This document shows positions 1 to 6,909 of a stretch of 7,354 nt of DNA, one piece after another. Every line of letters begins with the position of its first letter. The stretch's first letter is position 1. The translations under genes were made by a program, and so were the position numbers. A model generated the notes under the pieces. It was given only the letters and a program-made list of their open reading frames with translations. It was not told where the DNA came from and did not search any database. Source of the DNA: an uncultured Thermoanaerobacteraceae bacterium (GTDB lineage Bacteria > Bacillota > DSM-12270 > Thermacetogeniales > Thermacetogeniaceae); contig CALGIY010000198.1 in NCBI GenBank assembly GCA_937914965.1, forward strand, positions 1 through 7,354, read 5' to 3'.

Positions 1-135
1 CCGTCCCTGATCTCGGGCGACATGCTGCCAAATGGCGCACAATACACGCAGTGCCCGCACCTGGGTTATACCGACTGGAACATTCGATATGTCCCGATAG
101 GCCCGCTGGCCGGAATGGATGGTAGGCGGCCATAA
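1..135 (+). CDS. C-terminal fragment of an unidentified protein
   Basis: Frame 1 is open from the first base to a TAA at 133-135, giving the last 44 residues of a protein whose start lies outside the window. Codons mostly end in G or C, like the genes downstream. The tail contains an aromatic and proline rich stretch (QYTQCPHLGYTDWNIRYVP, about residues 14-32) and ends GMDGRRP. I do not recognise the family. It points the same way as the fimbrillin-like genes, so it could be another component of that locus, but a gap of over 300 bases and a possible terminator separate them. The fragment is short enough that chance openness cannot be excluded. Confidence 0.4.
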   Translation, partial: PSLISGDMLPNGAQYTQCPHLGYTDWNIRYVPIGPLAGMDGRRP

Positions 136-329
136 CATTGCCCGATTGCTCTTGCCCCCCTACCCTAGGAAAACCCATATATCCACGCATTTAATTTTAG
201 AGTGGGCCATGGGGGTCCATGACCAATCACCGCCCGGTCCAACGGCACCTGCACATTGTGACCTAATTTATGGCCCATCGACGGATCCTGGGGCTATCCA
301 ATTCACGTAACTGCGGGATAATACGGTCC

Positions 330-360
330 CTGTAGGAGTCTGGCTACAGATTATTTTTAT
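330..360 (+). terminator. Possible rho-independent terminator
   Basis: CTGTAG (330-335) and CTACAG (344-349) can form a 6-bp stem around an 8-base loop. A T-rich run follows at 351-360 (TTATTTTTAT). This is the normal layout for an intrinsic terminator reading rightwards and would end the transcript of the upstream gene fragment before the fimbrillin promoter. The stem is short and only half GC, so it would be a weak terminator. Confidence 0.4.
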
Positions 361-368
361 CCCTCCTC

Positions 369-404
369 CCAATCAGGTACAGTACCTGCCAATCACTAAC
401 TTTG
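369..404 (+). promoter_or_regulatory. Regulated Bacteroidota promoter for the fimbrillin-like operon
   Basis: TAACTTTG at 397-404 matches the Bacteroidota -7 consensus TAnnTTTG exactly, placing a transcription start near 411 and a leader of about 60 nt before the ATG at 473. No TTTG lies at the usual -33 distance. That position instead holds a perfect 15-base palindrome (CAGGTAC-A-GTACCTG, 374-388) bracketed by direct copies of CCAATCA (369-375 and 389-395) whose starts are 20 bp apart. A missing -33 element replaced by a symmetric site suggests a promoter that needs an activator. The -7 match and the repeats are seen; the activator is inferred. Confidence 0.5.
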
Positions 405-422
405 CCCAGCAAAATCACAAAT

Positions 423-451
423 GACCTCCAAGTCACTTGGAAGATCAGGTC
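423..451 (+). promoter_or_regulatory. Leader hairpin upstream of the 60-residue gene
   Basis: CCAAG (428-432) pairs with CTTGG (436-440) around a 3-base loop. The outer segments GACCT (423-427) and AGGTC (447-451) are also complementary, leaving a 6-base bulge on one side. The structure would lie in the 5' leader if transcription starts near 411, followed by an unstructured AT-rich run up to the ATG. It could protect the transcript or modulate translation; no known riboswitch class is recognised. Confidence 0.35.
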
Positions 452-472
452 CTTAATTAAAAATTCAGAGAA

Positions 473-655
473 ATGGAAAAAACAGGTGGGAGATCAAGGG
501 CATACCTCAGTCCCGAGATATCCGTTACGTTCATAGAGCTAGAGGAAGGCATCGCAAGTGGATCTGCATCGATCAGGCCAGTGGGCCAGGATGGGGACTT
601 TCGGCCAAGTGAGAAATGGACGGAGGAAAAATTCACAGATGACGTTAGTTGGTAA
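473..655 (+). CDS. Small conserved-type protein preceding a fimbrillin-like gene
   Basis: This encodes 60 residues from an ATG preceded by the AT-rich leader typical of Bacteroidota; there is no strong Shine-Dalgarno. The protein has a basic N-terminus (MEKTGGRSRAYLSPEISVT), then FIELEEGIASGSAS at about residues 20-33, and a polar acidic tail ending DDVSW. There is no signal peptide, membrane helix or catalytic motif. From memory, short proteins with the pattern P-E-I-x-V-x-x-I-E-x-E-x-G-I-A-A-G-S-A and a C-terminal acidic segment plus Trp occur before fimbrillin-like lipoproteins in Sphingobacteriaceae; this recollection was not checked by search. Only 17 bases separate it from the lipoprotein gene, so the two are probably co-transcribed. 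Its function is unknown; a role in production or regulation of the surface protein is a guess from position. Confidence 0.75.
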   Translation: MEKTGGRSRAYLSPEISVTFIELEEGIASGSASIRPVGQDGDFRPSEKWTEEKFTDDVSW

Positions 656-672
656 CCAATAATTGATTGAAC

Positions 673-2346
673 ATGAAACTCAACAATAAGATCGCATTCT
701 TCTTCCCTATCCTATTGATCGCGCTACAAACGCTGTCCTCCTGCAAAAAGGACGGCCAGGACGGGCAGGGCCCGGAAGGCACGAGCATATCGGTCAGGCT
801 CTTGGGACAGTCAACCATGGAGGCACGGGCAAAGGGTCCCTCCCTGTCCACCGGAACCACCCTGGCCTCATCGTCCACGATGGAAAGGACGTTGCACCGG
901 GGATATACGGGCACGGCAATCATGCTCGACGGCAGGCATTACCTGGACGTAAGGGTCGTCCCTGTAACACCGGAAGGCAGTGCCGCCATGCCCGCTTCCA
1001 GCGGTAATCCGGTAACCGGTCCCGGTTCCAGGGCATCAGCGGTATCCAAGACCTCCACACTGGCCCCGAACACAGCATACCAGGTAGTCATATACAGGAA
1101 CAATAGATTCGTCCAGCAGCGCACATTTTCGGCCAACGGCAACAACAAGCCGTTCTCGGGCCTGGAGCCGGGTGGGGGTTACAGGGTCATTTCCTATTCG
1201 TTCGGCAACCAGACGGTAAGTCCGGTGGGAACGAGCGAAGAACTGGCAGCGACAGGTCCATCGGTACCCGTGGGGGATGACGACCGTTTCATGTACTTTT
1301 CGACCGGCACCTTCTCCCTTGCAGCAGGGAGCGACAATCCGATCGATATCCTCCTGGACAACAAGATCGCGGAGATCTCGGCGGTACAGCTGAACGTTGC
1401 CTCGGAATCCGTACCGGGCAACATAGTTTCCATCCGCGAGGTAAAGATAGAATCCAACATCTCGGGTTCGGCAAACCTGCACAGCGGAACCCTTTCATAT
1501 CCCCAGGATAAGGAGCTCAAGGGCATACCTTTTCCCGCCAACAGTAACGGCAGGACCGTAACCTCGTCCAATACGGGGCCCATCAAGATAGGCCTGCAGG
1601 CTGCCCAGGCAGCAGCGAACCTGTTGATCGGGTCCATCACGATCGGCTCGGTGACCAAGAACGACCTCAAGGTGCCTCTCCCTCTCACACAAGGGACCCG
1701 GTACAGGATCGAGCTGAACATCAGGGAATTCACTTCGGATGGCATCCAGATCGGCGATCTGATCTGGGCACCGGGCAACCTGAAGGCCGAAAGGACCAAT
1801 GGATCCTGGAGCTATGGCTTTCATTCCAGCCAAGAGAACTATTCCGCCAATGAGAGCGGGGGCGACTATTGGATGGCCGGCAAGGAAATACCAGGCAGGT
1901 CACATACGGACATGAACTATCCATTTTCAAGATATGGGGACTACCCTTCGGGAGATCCCTGCAGGCTGGTATCCCCCGAATGGAGAACCCCAGGTGACAG
2001 CGACTTCAGAAAGCTCATGGCTGGGGCCAGCTACATGGGGAACCCGGGGATACCCGGAAAGTACGGCAAGAACAACGTCTCCGGGAGATACTTTGGAACT
2101 GTGGAGCTCAAGGAGGCCCCAACCGATCCCGCCCAGCAGTCAAGGTACCTGTTCCTTCCGTTCACTGGAAATTTCGTAAACTACAATACCGGCAGGCAGA
2201 CCGTTGAGGGAGCAAACTACTGGTCAACGAACGTACAGGGCGCCGAGAACTATTCGACCCTTCACGTGAGGCCATCGTACTCGAGCCTAGGAGGCTGGTG
2301 GAAGGTGGAGCTGAACCCTATCCGCTGCGTCAGGGACGCAAAATAG
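673..2346 (+). CDS. Fimbrillin-like surface lipoprotein with FISUMP C-terminal domain
   Basis: This encodes 557 residues from ATG 673; a TTG two codons earlier is a less likely start. Residues 1-24 are a lipoprotein signal peptide: a basic start, a hydrophobic core (IAFFFPILLIALQ) and the lipobox L-S-S-C with lipidated Cys24, followed by KKDGQDGQG. Residues about 38-360 are Ser/Thr/Gly rich beta-strand type sequence resembling the two-part Bacteroidota fimbrillin (FimA/Mfa-like) fold. From WAPGNL (about 365) onward the sequence has the hallmarks of the Fibrobacter-succinogenes-major domain: DPC followed by WRTPGDSDF, then LFLPFTGN, then YWST, ending PIRCVRD. The Cys in DPC and the Cys in IRCVRD probably form a disulfide. 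The protein is likely exported to the outer membrane and acts as an adhesin, pilus tip or pilus anchor component. The exact role is inferred; the lipoprotein and FISUMP-type calls are well supported. Confidence 0.87.
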   Translation: MKLNNKIAFFFPILLIALQTLSSCKKDGQDGQGPEGTSISVRLLGQSTMEARAKGPSLSTGTTLASSSTMERTLHRGYTGTAIMLDGRHYLDVRVVPVTPEGSAAMPASSGNPVTGPGSRASAVSKTSTLAPNTAYQVVIYRNNRFVQQRTFSANGNNKPFSGLEPGGGYRVISYSFGNQTVSPVGTSEELAATGPSVPVGDDDRFMYFSTGTFSLAAGSDNPIDILLDNKIAEISAVQLNVASESVPGNIVSIREVKIESNISGSANLHSGTLSYPQDKELKGIPFPANSNGRTVTSSNTGPIKIGLQAAQAAANLLIGSITIGSVTKNDLKVPLPLTQGTRYRIELNIREFTSDGIQIGDLIWAPGNLKAERTNGSWSYGFHSSQENYSANESGGDYWMAGKEIPGRSHTDMNYPFSRYGDYPSGDPCRLVSPEWRTPGDSDFRKLMAGASYMGNPGIPGKYGKNNVSGRYFGTVELKEAPTDPAQQSRYLFLPFTGNFVNYNTGRQTVEGANYWSTNVQGAENYSTLHVRPSYSSLGGWWKVELNPIRCVRDAK

Positions 2347-2757
2347 GTCACCATCGGCAGGACGATCCCCGAAACCGGCCCTAAACAAAGGCATCCTGTT
2401 CCGAACCGGTTCATCTATAAGGCATGTAATGGCCCATACCCGAAGGACGGCCGTCCTTCGGGTATGGGTACAGCTCTGGGATAGAGGGAATGCAGTTGCA
2501 GTCCCGCAGATGGGAACGGTGAATTTTGCAGGCGGATCGGCTTTCACTCCCGGACCATCGCCCCGGCTGCTCCCCCAGGGCAGGTGTGTGCCGTGTTTCG
2601 GTTACGGGTCACTTGCCAGGAGCGGTGCCGCCCGTCCCTGAATGTCCGTAACAACGGAACTTCCCTGCCCCCCGTCCGGCATCGCCCTGTACCCCCCCAG
2701 GATCGGAAGCAAGGTGCTGGTCGCATGTAACCCAACGCACAATCTCGGAACCTTCTT
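2347..2757. other. Convergent intergenic region
   Basis: This 411-base gap lies between two converging genes. It holds a 10-bp palindrome GAACCGGTTC (2403-2412), the 36-bp palindrome listed separately (2433-2468), a small hairpin TCCGT-AACA-ACGGA (2645-2658) and a run of seven C (2692-2698). The short open frames in it have arginine/cysteine/proline-rich, low-information translations and no credible start, so I call no gene. About 290 bases between the end of the leftward operon and the palindrome would be a long 3' untranslated region. Confidence 0.6.
2433..2468. terminator. 36-bp perfect palindrome, probable bidirectional terminator
   Basis: Bases 2433-2450 are followed directly by their exact reverse complement at 2451-2468, an 18+18 bp symmetry without mismatch or spacer. 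As RNA it would form a very stable hairpin in either direction with the central GGCC closing into a tetraloop. It sits between converging transcription units, 86 bases after the fimbrillin-like stop. Neither side has a T-run, so it is not a textbook intrinsic terminator; it may act as a U-tract-independent terminator or as a block to 3' exonucleases. Confidence 0.6.
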
Positions 2758-3927
2758 TCAGTATCTGCCGGCCCTTTCCAGGAGCCCCTGGAGCGTCCCG
2801 ATGACCTTTGAGAGGTCCCTCTCCTCTGGATGGTAGGACTTTGACCGCAGGGAGCCCGGTGAGAGGGAAGGCCTGTCAGGTGTGCTGAGAAAGGGCACGA
2901 TCGTGGAGTACACCTGGCTCAGCGAGCGTGCATCGACCACCCTCTCCTCGTCCAGCAGGCGCAGGATGATCGCTATCTGGTCAGCTGAGAGGTTACAGGT
3001 CAGCTTGTTGACATTCCTCTTCCTGAACCCATTGGGGAGCCCGTCCTCTCCACGTGTCCGGATCGCCCCGCTGCAGAAGTTTATCTCGCTCTCCAGGAAA
3101 GATTCCACGAAACTGCCGACGGAAAGGTAACCGGGATTCAGCCACAGGTCTTCCTTCCTGTGCAGCTGTGCAAAATCCCTCTGGATATCGAGCAGGGCCA
3201 GCAGCGTCTCCTTCGCCCCCCGGCACTCCTCCCCTAACCTGGACCTTATCCTCGAGAGGATGATGTCCATGCACCGTTTGCTGTTGAAGTTCACGTACAC
3301 CAGGAAACTTTCCATGGCGGTGAAGTGGCCACTTTGGTGGAGCGGGTCCCAGTCGCCCAGCCTCCGCAGGAGTTCCTCCATGTAGGTCACGGACCGGCGG
3401 GTCAGCGGGAAGCTCGGTTTGCGGTCCACCTGGGTAAAGTCCATGACCTTTTGTGCGAACGCCTCGCCGATCTCCCCTTCTGGAATGTCTTCCCTCAGCT
3501 GCAGGAACCTTTCCCTCAGCTCGGGCAACTTCCTGAGCCTGGAACCCTTCCCAAGCGCGAGCTCTGGTCCCAGGATTCCGGGATAGGCCGATTCCAGGTT
3601 TTCAAGGATGGATCCCATGCTTCCCAGGACCTCTGCGGCTATATCCCCGGTACCTGCCCGGCCAGTAGAGCGCTCGCTGGCCGCCCTGTCCATCAGTGCG
3701 CTCGCCCGGGCATAGAGGGCATTGATATTGCGGGAGAAGCCTTCGTCCAACGGTCTGTCCAGGGCACACCGCCTGATCTTTGCCAGGAACCGGTCCGTTC
3801 TAGCGGCTATCTCCGCCACTAGGTCCCCCTGTGCCCCGCTGGCCTCCGAAGGGACGTGTTCCCCGCTGCTGGTCCTGTCCAGTAGTCCATCAAAATAGTT
3901 CATTACCTTTAGGTTTAATTTTTTCAT
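2758..3927 (-). CDS. RteC-like protein of unknown function
   Basis: This encodes 389 residues from ATG 3927 (MKKLNLKVMNYFDGLL); a TTG five codons upstream is possible but less likely. There is no signal peptide or membrane segment, and most of the protein looks alpha-helical and charged. The last 82 residues carry the most recognisable part: NLSADQIAIILRLLDEE, then TIVPFLST, then LSPGSLRSKSY and a final amphipathic helix. From memory, this resembles a C-terminal helical region (V-x-Q-L-A, R-L-L, IS-x-x-SLR-x-K-x-Y) shared by Bacteroidota proteins related to RteC, the regulator of conjugative-transposon excision; no alignment could be run. The gene follows the LytTR regulator by 74 bases on the same strand, so it is probably the last gene of that operon. 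A role downstream of the two-component system is plausible. No conjugation or integrase gene is present here, so I do not assign an excision function. Confidence 0.7.
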   Translation of the reverse strand: MKKLNLKVMNYFDGLLDRTSSGEHVPSEASGAQGDLVAEIAARTDRFLAKIRRCALDRPLDEGFSRNINALYARASALMDRAASERSTGRAGTGDIAAEVLGSMGSILENLESAYPGILGPELALGKGSRLRKLPELRERFLQLREDIPEGEIGEAFAQKVMDFTQVDRKPSFPLTRRSVTYMEELLRRLGDWDPLHQSGHFTAMESFLVYVNFNSKRCMDIILSRIRSRLGEECRGAKETLLALLDIQRDFAQLHRKEDLWLNPGYLSVGSFVESFLESEINFCSGAIRTRGEDGLPNGFRKRNVNKLTCNLSADQIAIILRLLDEERVVDARSLSQVYSTIVPFLSTPDRPSLSPGSLRSKSYHPEERDLSKVIGTLQGLLERAGRY

Positions 3928-4001
3928 CTTTCGTTTTTCCAAGGGAGGACCCCATGGTATCGGAACGGCACCTCAGGGCCGTGCTTACCCTCGATGAAGC
4001 G

Positions 4002-4751
4002 TCACACCTGGTTGAACTCCAGGAAGGCCCTGAATTCAGCGTACTTGGCAAGGTTACCTACCGGAAGCAGTTTCCCATGGTTGACCATCCTTACCTTCCT
4101 TCCGGTGTATGAATGGAAGAACTTGGTGTTGATGACCACGCCCCTGGCACATTGCTTGAACCATTTCCTGGGGAGCCTGGAATAGACATGGGCAAGGGTC
4201 GAATTGCAGATCAGCACCTCCTTATCGGTGGCCTGGTGTATCAGGACCAGCTTCCCGCTGGCCTGCAGGTACAGGATGTCCTTGAACCACACAATCCGGC
4301 CGATGTACTTCCCGTCCTTCTTGATCTGGAGGAAATCGTACCAGTGCTCGAGTGAGTCCAGGTCCCTGCCCGTACCTTCATCCAGTCGGATGCGGGAGTC
4401 CAGGCGGTCAAGCGCAATGGCGAACCTGGGGTAGCTGACCGGCTTGAGCAGCACGTCAACGGCGTTCATCAGGTAACCCTGGTCCTCGAAGTGCCGGAAC
4501 CCTGTGTACACGATGAACCGGATCCCGCGCTTTGGCGCGGCGGAAATCCAGTCGAACCCGTCCATCCTGGACCCCAGGTCGATATCTATTATGGCCAGGT
4601 CCACCACATTTTCCCTCACGTGGGCAAGGGCCCTGATCGGATCGGTGAAGTGTGCGTCTACCTGGACCAGCTCGGTCCGGTCAAAATATTCCAGCAGCAG
4701 GTCGATGCTGGACTGCTGGTCATCAATGATGATGGCGTGGTATTTCCTCAT
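4002..4751 (-). CDS. LytTR-family response regulator
   Basis: This encodes 249 residues. The N-terminal receiver domain (about 1-125) shows the acidic pair D10-D11 (IIIDDQQ), the likely phosphoacceptor D56 in DLAIIDIDLG, the conserved T83 in IVYTGF and K103 in LLKPVSYPRF, so all key residues are intact. The C-terminal LytTR DNA-binding domain (about 138-248) includes VWFKDILYLQASGKLVLI and CARGVVINTKF and is complete. LytTR proteins usually bind pairs of short direct repeats two helical turns apart. Its ATG overlaps the kinase stop (ATGA at 4751-4748), so the two proteins are translationally coupled and are cognate partners. A 15-bp repeat with 21-bp spacing upstream of the operon (7255-7290) is a candidate target. 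Confidence 0.93.
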   Translation of the reverse strand: MRKYHAIIIDDQQSSIDLLLEYFDRTELVQVDAHFTDPIRALAHVRENVVDLAIIDIDLGSRMDGFDWISAAPKRGIRFIVYTGFRHFEDQGYLMNAVDVLLKPVSYPRFAIALDRLDSRIRLDEGTGRDLDSLEHWYDFLQIKKDGKYIGRIVWFKDILYLQASGKLVLIHQATDKEVLICNSTLAHVYSRLPRKWFKQCARGVVINTKFFHSYTGRKVRMVNHGKLLPVGNLAKYAEFRAFLEFNQV

Positions 4752-5797
4752 TTCATTCTATGTTTTGTGTCATAATATACTTCCAGCTCTACGATGTACG
4801 TCCCCCCGTGCGGGCGGTGCCTTAGCTCAAAGCCGTCCCCGAAAACGAATTCAAGCCTTCCCCTGAGGTTGGCAAGGCCCGTTCCGTGGCCCTGCTGCCT
4901 GCCTTCCGCCGGACCTCCTATGGGGTTCTCCACGCGGATCCCGAACCCGTCCCTGCCGGCACGGATGGAGATGCTGCCCCTGGGTCCTTCCCCAGAGATC
5001 CCCCCGTGCTTGAATACGTTGCCCACCAGCGTGATCAGCGTGGTCGCGGGGACCGAAGCGGACCCCATGTCCCCTGAGAGCTCCCAGAGGAAGCCATCGG
5101 AGCGCCCCGATATCCCCTGCTCGACGGCAATAAACTGCCTGGCCGCCCCGATCTCGTCGGACAGGAGAACGGTCCTGGGGGCATTAGGATCACACGAGGC
5201 CATGAAATGGTTCATCAGCGAATACAGCTCGAGCACCCCCTGGCGCATCTGCGGGAGGGCCCGTGCCAGCTGGCCGTCCAGGGACTGGAAGGCATTGGCG
5301 AGCATGTGCGGGGAGACCTGGTGGGCAAGGACGGTGTATTCGTAACGGCGCCTCTTTGACCTTTCCCGGCTCTCGCGCCCCTTCCATATATCCCGGAGCC
5401 TGAACTGGTACCCCAGGAGCGCAAAAATCGTAAAATTGCCCACCAGCCTGAGGTAGGTCTGGGCGAACATCCTCAACTTGAAGTCCCCGCCGGTCATGTA
5501 CTCGTCAAAGGCCGATCCCCAGTGCGAGGAGGGGTGGGAAAGGAGATAGAGCACTGCAAATGCCAGTGCATACACTGCCGAGGCCGTCAGTGCGGCCGCC
5601 AGGTACCTCCTGTTGAAAAGGAGCACGTTCAGCGCATGGGATATCCCGTAATAGACGAACATGAACAGGGGCATGGAACACAGTGCGGTCACTATGCCCA
5701 GGTCCCGGTTCCCCAGGGCGTTGACGGTGTAGAAATAGAATCCGTAAAGGGTCCAGGCAGCGGTGTGCCTGAAGAGCGTTTTCCTTGTTGCGATCAT
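4748..5797 (-). CDS. LytS-type membrane sensor histidine kinase
   Basis: This encodes 349 residues from ATG 5797 (MIATRKTLFRHTAAW). The frame is open further upstream, but that sequence is proline/glycine-rich, is antisense-like, and overlaps the preceding gene. Four hydrophobic segments at about 12-30, 33-60, 65-87 and 111-132 form a membrane sensor with very short loops and no extracellular domain. A basic linker (about 141-151) leads to the His_kinase region, AHQVSPHMLANAFQSL, with H164 the expected phosphorylated residue (LytS/YehU family, PF06580). The ATP-binding domain follows, with the N box TLVGNVFKHG (N260, H264), VEN (288-290) and the glycine loop GHGTGLANLRGRL (302-314). The usual PHFLFN is PHMLAN, a modest deviation. 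This class commonly pairs with LytTR regulators and includes peptide-sensing kinases such as AgrC; the ligand here is unknown. Confidence 0.92.
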   Translation of the reverse strand: MIATRKTLFRHTAAWTLYGFYFYTVNALGNRDLGIVTALCSMPLFMFVYYGISHALNVLLFNRRYLAAALTASAVYALAFAVLYLLSHPSSHWGSAFDEYMTGGDFKLRMFAQTYLRLVGNFTIFALLGYQFRLRDIWKGRESRERSKRRRYEYTVLAHQVSPHMLANAFQSLDGQLARALPQMRQGVLELYSLMNHFMASCDPNAPRTVLLSDEIGAARQFIAVEQGISGRSDGFLWELSGDMGSASVPATTLITLVGNVFKHGGISGEGPRGSISIRAGRDGFGIRVENPIGGPAEGRQQGHGTGLANLRGRLEFVFGDGFELRHRPHGGTYIVELEVYYDTKHRMK

Positions 5798-5816
5798 AGG
5801 CCGAATTGGTCTGGCA

Positions 5817-5832
5817 GGGCCCAAGCGGGCCC
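5817..5832. other. GC-rich intercistronic hairpin
   Basis: GGGCCC (5817-5822) and GGGCCC (5827-5832) can pair around AAGC in the 64-base gap between the acyltransferase-like gene and the kinase gene. With no T-run it is more likely an RNA-processing or stability element within the operon than a terminator. Confidence 0.3.
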
Positions 5833-5861
5833 GCGGTGATCCCCAATTTATGAAATATTTT

Positions 5862-6854
5862 TCAGAACCAGCCCGCTCCACCTGGGGCCTCCGGACACCC
5901 GGGGGGCACCAGGGGGTACTTCCTGTAGGTATACCTATCCAGGGCATATGGCCTTTTCCCGTCGGTGAATCCCAAAAGCCTCCCTTGCGGTCCCCACCCA
6001 CCAATGTGGGATCTGGGCATGCAATGGCGGTGAAGGTACAGAAGGGCCTCCCACCGCTCGGGGCACTCCAGGAGCGCCTGCTGGAACTTTGCATACAGCA
6101 GCCCGAGGCCGTCCCGGACAGAATCTCCCCTTGACCCTCTCTGGGGGAGTTTGTAACAGGATATGCTCCTGCCTTCCCCCATGGGCTGGAACGGTCCGGG
6201 GGAATGGTCCAGCAGTAGATGGACCTCAAGGTCCAGCAGGTGGGCGATTTCCAGGTACCCCGAGCGCACCATCATTGCAGCGCTGCCGAGCTGGACCCTT
6301 GCGAGCCCTTTTCCAGCTGGATCCCGCCGGGCGCCGTGCCCTCCATCGGCATATACGAAGATGTGCGCTCCGGCCTTCACCATCCCGCGCAGCCTGAAGA
6401 ACAGCGAGGGGTCGTCTGCGCTTGCCAGGTAAAGCCTCCCCTGGCCCGCACCGGGCATGCCGGTCCCCATTAGCCCGGAATGGTATTCCCCATAGGCAGC
6501 CAGCAGGTCACCCGAGAGCACGACGCACACGGACCTCCCGCCGGCAAGCAGCTCCAGGGGGAGGGTACGGTAGGAACCGAAATGGAAGCTGACGTACATG
6601 GCGGGGCCGGCGCAGGAGAGTTCTCTCAGGTTGGCCTGGGGGGATATCTTTCCCAGTCCATCCCGGAGGTCCAGCCTGGCCTGCCATGATGCGTAGTCCT
6701 TGAGCCTGCGGTAAACGGCGGTCTGGCCCCGCAGGCCGTATCCGGGAAAAATGTGGCCCATGTTGGCAGAAAAATAGGCGAATTCAGTTGATATAGGTAG
6801 AAATGACACCCTGTCGGTGTCACCTGGGACTGGTTGTGGTTCTCTGTTGTGCAT
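5862..6854 (-). CDS. Lipid A acyltransferase-like (LPLAT-fold) protein
   Basis: This encodes 330 residues if started at ATG 6854 (MHNREPQP). ATG 6881 would add 9 residues. The frame stays open to 6968, but that part overlaps a hairpin and the preceding small gene. Numbering from 6854, AMYVSFHFGSYRTLPLELL (about 85-103) matches the S-H-F-G motif of the LpxL/HtrB-type acyltransferases with catalytic-position H91. LRGMVKAGAHIFVYADGG (155-172, D170) and the later VQLGSAAMMVRSGYLEIAHLLDLEV match their lysophospholipid-acyltransferase core. The usual HxxxxD/E acid is replaced by R96, and no N-terminal membrane anchor is present, so this is a divergent member and may use another substrate. Its position between a 41-residue peptide gene and a sensor kinase suggests the substrate may be that peptide. 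A purely lipid-directed role remains possible. Confidence 0.72.
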   Translation of the reverse strand: MHNREPQPVPGDTDRVSFLPISTEFAYFSANMGHIFPGYGLRGQTAVYRRLKDYASWQARLDLRDGLGKISPQANLRELSCAGPAMYVSFHFGSYRTLPLELLAGGRSVCVVLSGDLLAAYGEYHSGLMGTGMPGAGQGRLYLASADDPSLFFRLRGMVKAGAHIFVYADGGHGARRDPAGKGLARVQLGSAAMMVRSGYLEIAHLLDLEVHLLLDHSPGPFQPMGEGRSISCYKLPQRGSRGDSVRDGLGLLYAKFQQALLECPERWEALLYLHRHCMPRSHIGGWGPQGRLLGFTDGKRPYALDRYTYRKYPLVPPGCPEAPGGAGWF

Positions 6855-6909
6855 ATTGAACGGTCCATCGGTCGGCCACATGGATGTCGCAGAGGGGCCT
6901 AAGGGGGAA

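Larger units (their letters stand above)
136..472. other. Intergenic region with regulatory signals
   Basis: This 337-base stretch has no convincing gene on either strand. It is less GC-rich than its flanks. It contains a hairpin with a T-rich tail (330-360), a palindrome flanked by direct repeats (369-395), a Bacteroidota -7 element (397-404) and a leader hairpin (423-451), each listed separately. The heptamer CCAATCA occurs three times, at 223-229, 369-375 and 389-395. Nothing else stands out between 136 and 329. Confidence 0.6.

Noticed and set aside
119..310. 63-residue open frame on the plus strand
   Set aside because: It begins inside the better supported upstream frame, its codons are unlike the real genes, and the translation shows no motif or periodic pattern.
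1036..1799. Long minus-strand frames (148 and 201 residues) opposite the fimbrillin-like gene
   Set aside because: They are antisense shadows: the plus-strand frame has a lipoprotein signal and a recognisable C-terminal domain over the whole length.
2429..2735. Short frames of 60-86 residues in the convergent gap
   Set aside because: They run through the palindrome or are Arg/Cys/Pro-rich without ribosome site; nothing distinguishes them from chance in GC-rich DNA.
3325..3822. 165-residue plus-strand frame opposite the RteC-like gene
   Set aside because: Composition and lack of motifs mark it as an antisense shadow of a gene with a recognisable C-terminal region.
5798..6229. N-terminal extension of the kinase frame by 144 residues
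   Set aside because: The extension lies antisense-frame over the acyltransferase-like gene, is Pro/Gly/Trp rich, and the membrane domain begins right after ATG 5797.
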